This document shows positions 4,367 to 5,817 of a DNA stretch of 5,817 bases, in pieces. Position 1 is the first letter of the stretch; the number at the start of each line of letters is the position of its first letter. The DNA lies in the NCBI GenBank assembly GCA_964194935.1, contig CAXMOL010000139.1:1-5817 (forward strand), read 5' to 3'. The DNA is from JACZWZ01 sp964194935 (GTDB taxonomy: Bacteria > Actinomycetota > Acidimicrobiia > Spongiisociales > UBA11373). The notes beneath the pieces are model-generated. The model worked only from the letters and a program-made list of their open reading frames with translations, searched no databases and was not told the origin of the DNA. Both the position numbers and the translations under genes were made by a program.

Positions 4367-5629
4367 ATGGTGACCGAATTCGACGTGGTTGTGGTTGGAG
4401 CCGGATCGGCAGGGCTGGGTATCGGGTACCACCTCCAACAGGCCGGACTGAAGTTCGTCATTGTTGAGCGAGGCGAGATCGGGGAGAGTTGGCGCTCGCA
4501 GCGGTGGGACTCCTTTGCCGCCAATACACCCAATTGGACGAACGGACTGCCCGGCTCCGAATACGACGGTCCAGATCCGGACGGGTTCTACGTGCGCGAC
4601 GAACTGGTCGAGTCTTTCGAGCGCCATGCGAAGACACACGATCTCCCTATTCGCCTCGGAACCACGGTGGAACGGGTTGCTTCGGTCGAAGACGCGGACC
4701 GATTCATCGTCGAAACGACCGGCCGATCGGGGTCTAGAGACTCAATGCACGCCGGCAGCGTCGTCGTAGCGTCCGGGATGATGCAGTCGCCGAAGGTGCC
4801 GGCGATCAGCGAGAGTTTCCCCGACTCGATCACCCAACTCCATGCGGCCGACTATCGCTCGGCTGAGGACCTCCCCGCAGGCGCAGTCGTCGTCGTTGGC
4901 AGTGGACAGTCAGGCTGCCAAATCGCCGAGGATCTCGTCGCTGCCGGACGAACGGTGTATCTGAGCACGAGCAAGGTCGCTCGTTCGCCTCGCAGGTATC
5001 GGGGACGTGATGCGGTCTATTGGATGCGCGATATCGGCCTGCTCGACCAGCAGGTCAAGGATCTCCCGGACCCACAAATGCAGTTCGCCGCGCAGCCCCA
5101 GGTCTCGGGAGTCGGCGACCGCGGAAGGGCAGTCAGCCTCCAGGGGATGCAGCGCCAAGGAGTCCATCTGATGGGTCGACTCAGCGACGTGACCGATGGC
5201 GTTCTGACGACCGATGACGGGCTGGCGAATCACATCGACTTCGCCGACAATTTCTGCGTCCAGTTCAAACGGAATGTCGACACCTACATAGACAAGCACG
5301 GAATCGAGGCCGCGGCTCCGGACGAGGATCCGATCGACGTCCCGGCAGGACCAGAGGTAGCCAAAGCTGGTCTCACCACACTCGATCTGGGTGCTGCCGG
5401 GGTGAGCACCGTGATCTGGTGCACCGGATTTACCGCGAGCTTCGATTGGCTACAGGTTCCGGTCACCGACGATGTTGGCAAGCCGGTCCACGTTCGCGGC
5501 GTCTCATCCGTAACGGGGATCTACTTCCTGGGATTCCCGTGGCTCCACACAAGGAAGTCCGGGGTCATCTTCGGTATCGACGAAGACGCCCGTCACATCA
5601 CCGAGGCCATCACCGCCAGCAAGTCTTGA
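4367..5629 (+). CDS. FAD/NAD(P)-dependent flavoprotein monooxygenase, CzcO/COG2072 type
   Basis: This 420-residue cytosolic enzyme has two dinucleotide-binding Rossmann motifs. FAD: VVVVGAGSAGLG, GxGxxG at 11-16, with the ribose-binding acidic E34 at the end of VIVE and GESW at 39-42 (compare GGTW in flavin monooxygenases). NAD(P)H: VVVVGSGQSG, GxGxxG at 178-183. IWCTGF (350-355) and GIYFLGFPWLHTRKSG (384-399), the FAD-closing region, are typical of the family. Relatives oxygenate small organic substrates with NADPH and O2. HxxxY (H159, Y163) of the group B fingerprint FxGxxxH is present, but the F and G positions are D153 and I155, so this is an atypical member and not a standard Baeyer-Villiger enzyme. 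Substrate unknown. It stands alone, divergent from the small lipoprotein and convergent with the phosphatase fragment 35 bases beyond its stop. Confidence 0.92.
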   Translation: MVTEFDVVVVGAGSAGLGIGYHLQQAGLKFVIVERGEIGESWRSQRWDSFAANTPNWTNGLPGSEYDGPDPDGFYVRDELVESFERHAKTHDLPIRLGTTVERVASVEDADRFIVETTGRSGSRDSMHAGSVVVASGMMQSPKVPAISESFPDSITQLHAADYRSAEDLPAGAVVVVGSGQSGCQIAEDLVAAGRTVYLSTSKVARSPRRYRGRDAVYWMRDIGLLDQQVKDLPDPQMQFAAQPQVSGVGDRGRAVSLQGMQRQGVHLMGRLSDVTDGVLTTDDGLANHIDFADNFCVQFKRNVDTYIDKHGIEAAAPDEDPIDVPAGPEVAKAGLTTLDLGAAGVSTVIWCTGFTASFDWLQVPVTDDVGKPVHVRGVSSVTGIYFLGFPWLHTRKSGVIFGIDEDARHITEAITASKS

Positions 5630-5664
5630 CGTCAACTGGTTGAGCCGGGCTTCACCTACGAGCG

Positions 5665-5817
5665 CTAGCGATCCTGGCGAGCCGCCCACCCGAAGACCGC
5701 TTCCAGGGCGCCAGAGATTTCGAGCGTAAATCGTTCCACAATCCACACCGCCGCCATGGCGGTCACTGCTCCGATCACCGTGCCGACCGTGACGTCCGAC
5801 AGCCAGTGCACCCGCAA
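5665..5817 (-). CDS. PAP2-type (phosphatidic acid phosphatase-like) membrane protein, partial (N-terminus beyond right edge)
   Basis: Only the last 50 residues are inside the window. The fragment begins LRVHWLSDVTVGTVIGAVTA, which fits the third PAP2 motif, (G)xxxHxxSDVxxG, where the His is the catalytic base that works with an Asp in the same stretch. The following residues (about 12-30) form a hydrophobic segment, the last transmembrane helix, and the protein ends in a charged tail, WAARQDR, before TAG (5667-5665). Family members dephosphorylate lipid phosphates or undecaprenyl pyrophosphate at the outer face of the membrane. Motifs 1 and 2 are outside the window, so the substrate class cannot be told. 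It converges with the flavoprotein gene; no clear terminator lies between them. Confidence 0.75.
   Translation of the reverse strand: MRVHWLSDVTVGTVIGAVTAMAAVWIVERFTLEISGALEAVFGWAARQDR

Overview
The window looks like chromosomal DNA from a GC-rich actinobacterium, most plausibly the class Acidimicrobiia. The clues are frequent GTG starts, an F420-type luciferase-like oxidoreductase, and secreted lipoproteins whose lipidated cysteine is followed by long Ser/Thr/Pro linkers. The taxonomic call is inference from style; no marker gene is present.

Layout, left to right. (1) Bases 1-543, minus strand: the N-terminal 181 residues of a lipoprotein that runs off the left edge, with a possible 16-residue leader ORF overlapping its GTG start. 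(2) Bases 544-943 hold no convincing gene but contain three copies of a palindromic intergenic element. (3) 944-1963, plus: a cation diffusion facilitator (CDF) with an HxxxD/HxxxD metal site, probably a zinc exporter. (4) 2053-2751, plus: an orphan lipoprotein with four cysteines in its mature part. (5) 2772-3629, minus: a luciferase-like, probably F420-dependent oxidoreductase, convergent with gene 4 and apparently transcribed leaderless. (6) 3630-3928: a second cluster of the palindromic element. (7) 3929-4216, minus: a small conserved-looking lipoprotein of unknown function. (8) 4367-5629, plus, divergent from it: a two-dinucleotide flavoprotein monooxygenase of the CzcO/COG2072 type. (9) 5665-5817, minus: the C-terminal end of a PAP2-type phosphatase running off the right edge.

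The genes look like independent housekeeping or accessory functions, not one pathway. Orientation changes often, and the only same-strand neighbours are the CDF gene and the lipoprotein after it, 89 bases apart. I see no CRISPR array, transposase, toxin-antitoxin pair, phage gene, tRNA or rRNA.

The most interesting structure is the intergenic repeat. Four full copies share one architecture: a C-run/G-run hairpin, then a second stem whose sequence differs between copies but stays base-paired, then GTGGGGGG. A fifth copy appears reduced to the two outer arms. The covarying stem suggests that folding matters to the element (as single-stranded DNA or RNA), as in REP-like or other small non-autonomous palindromic elements.
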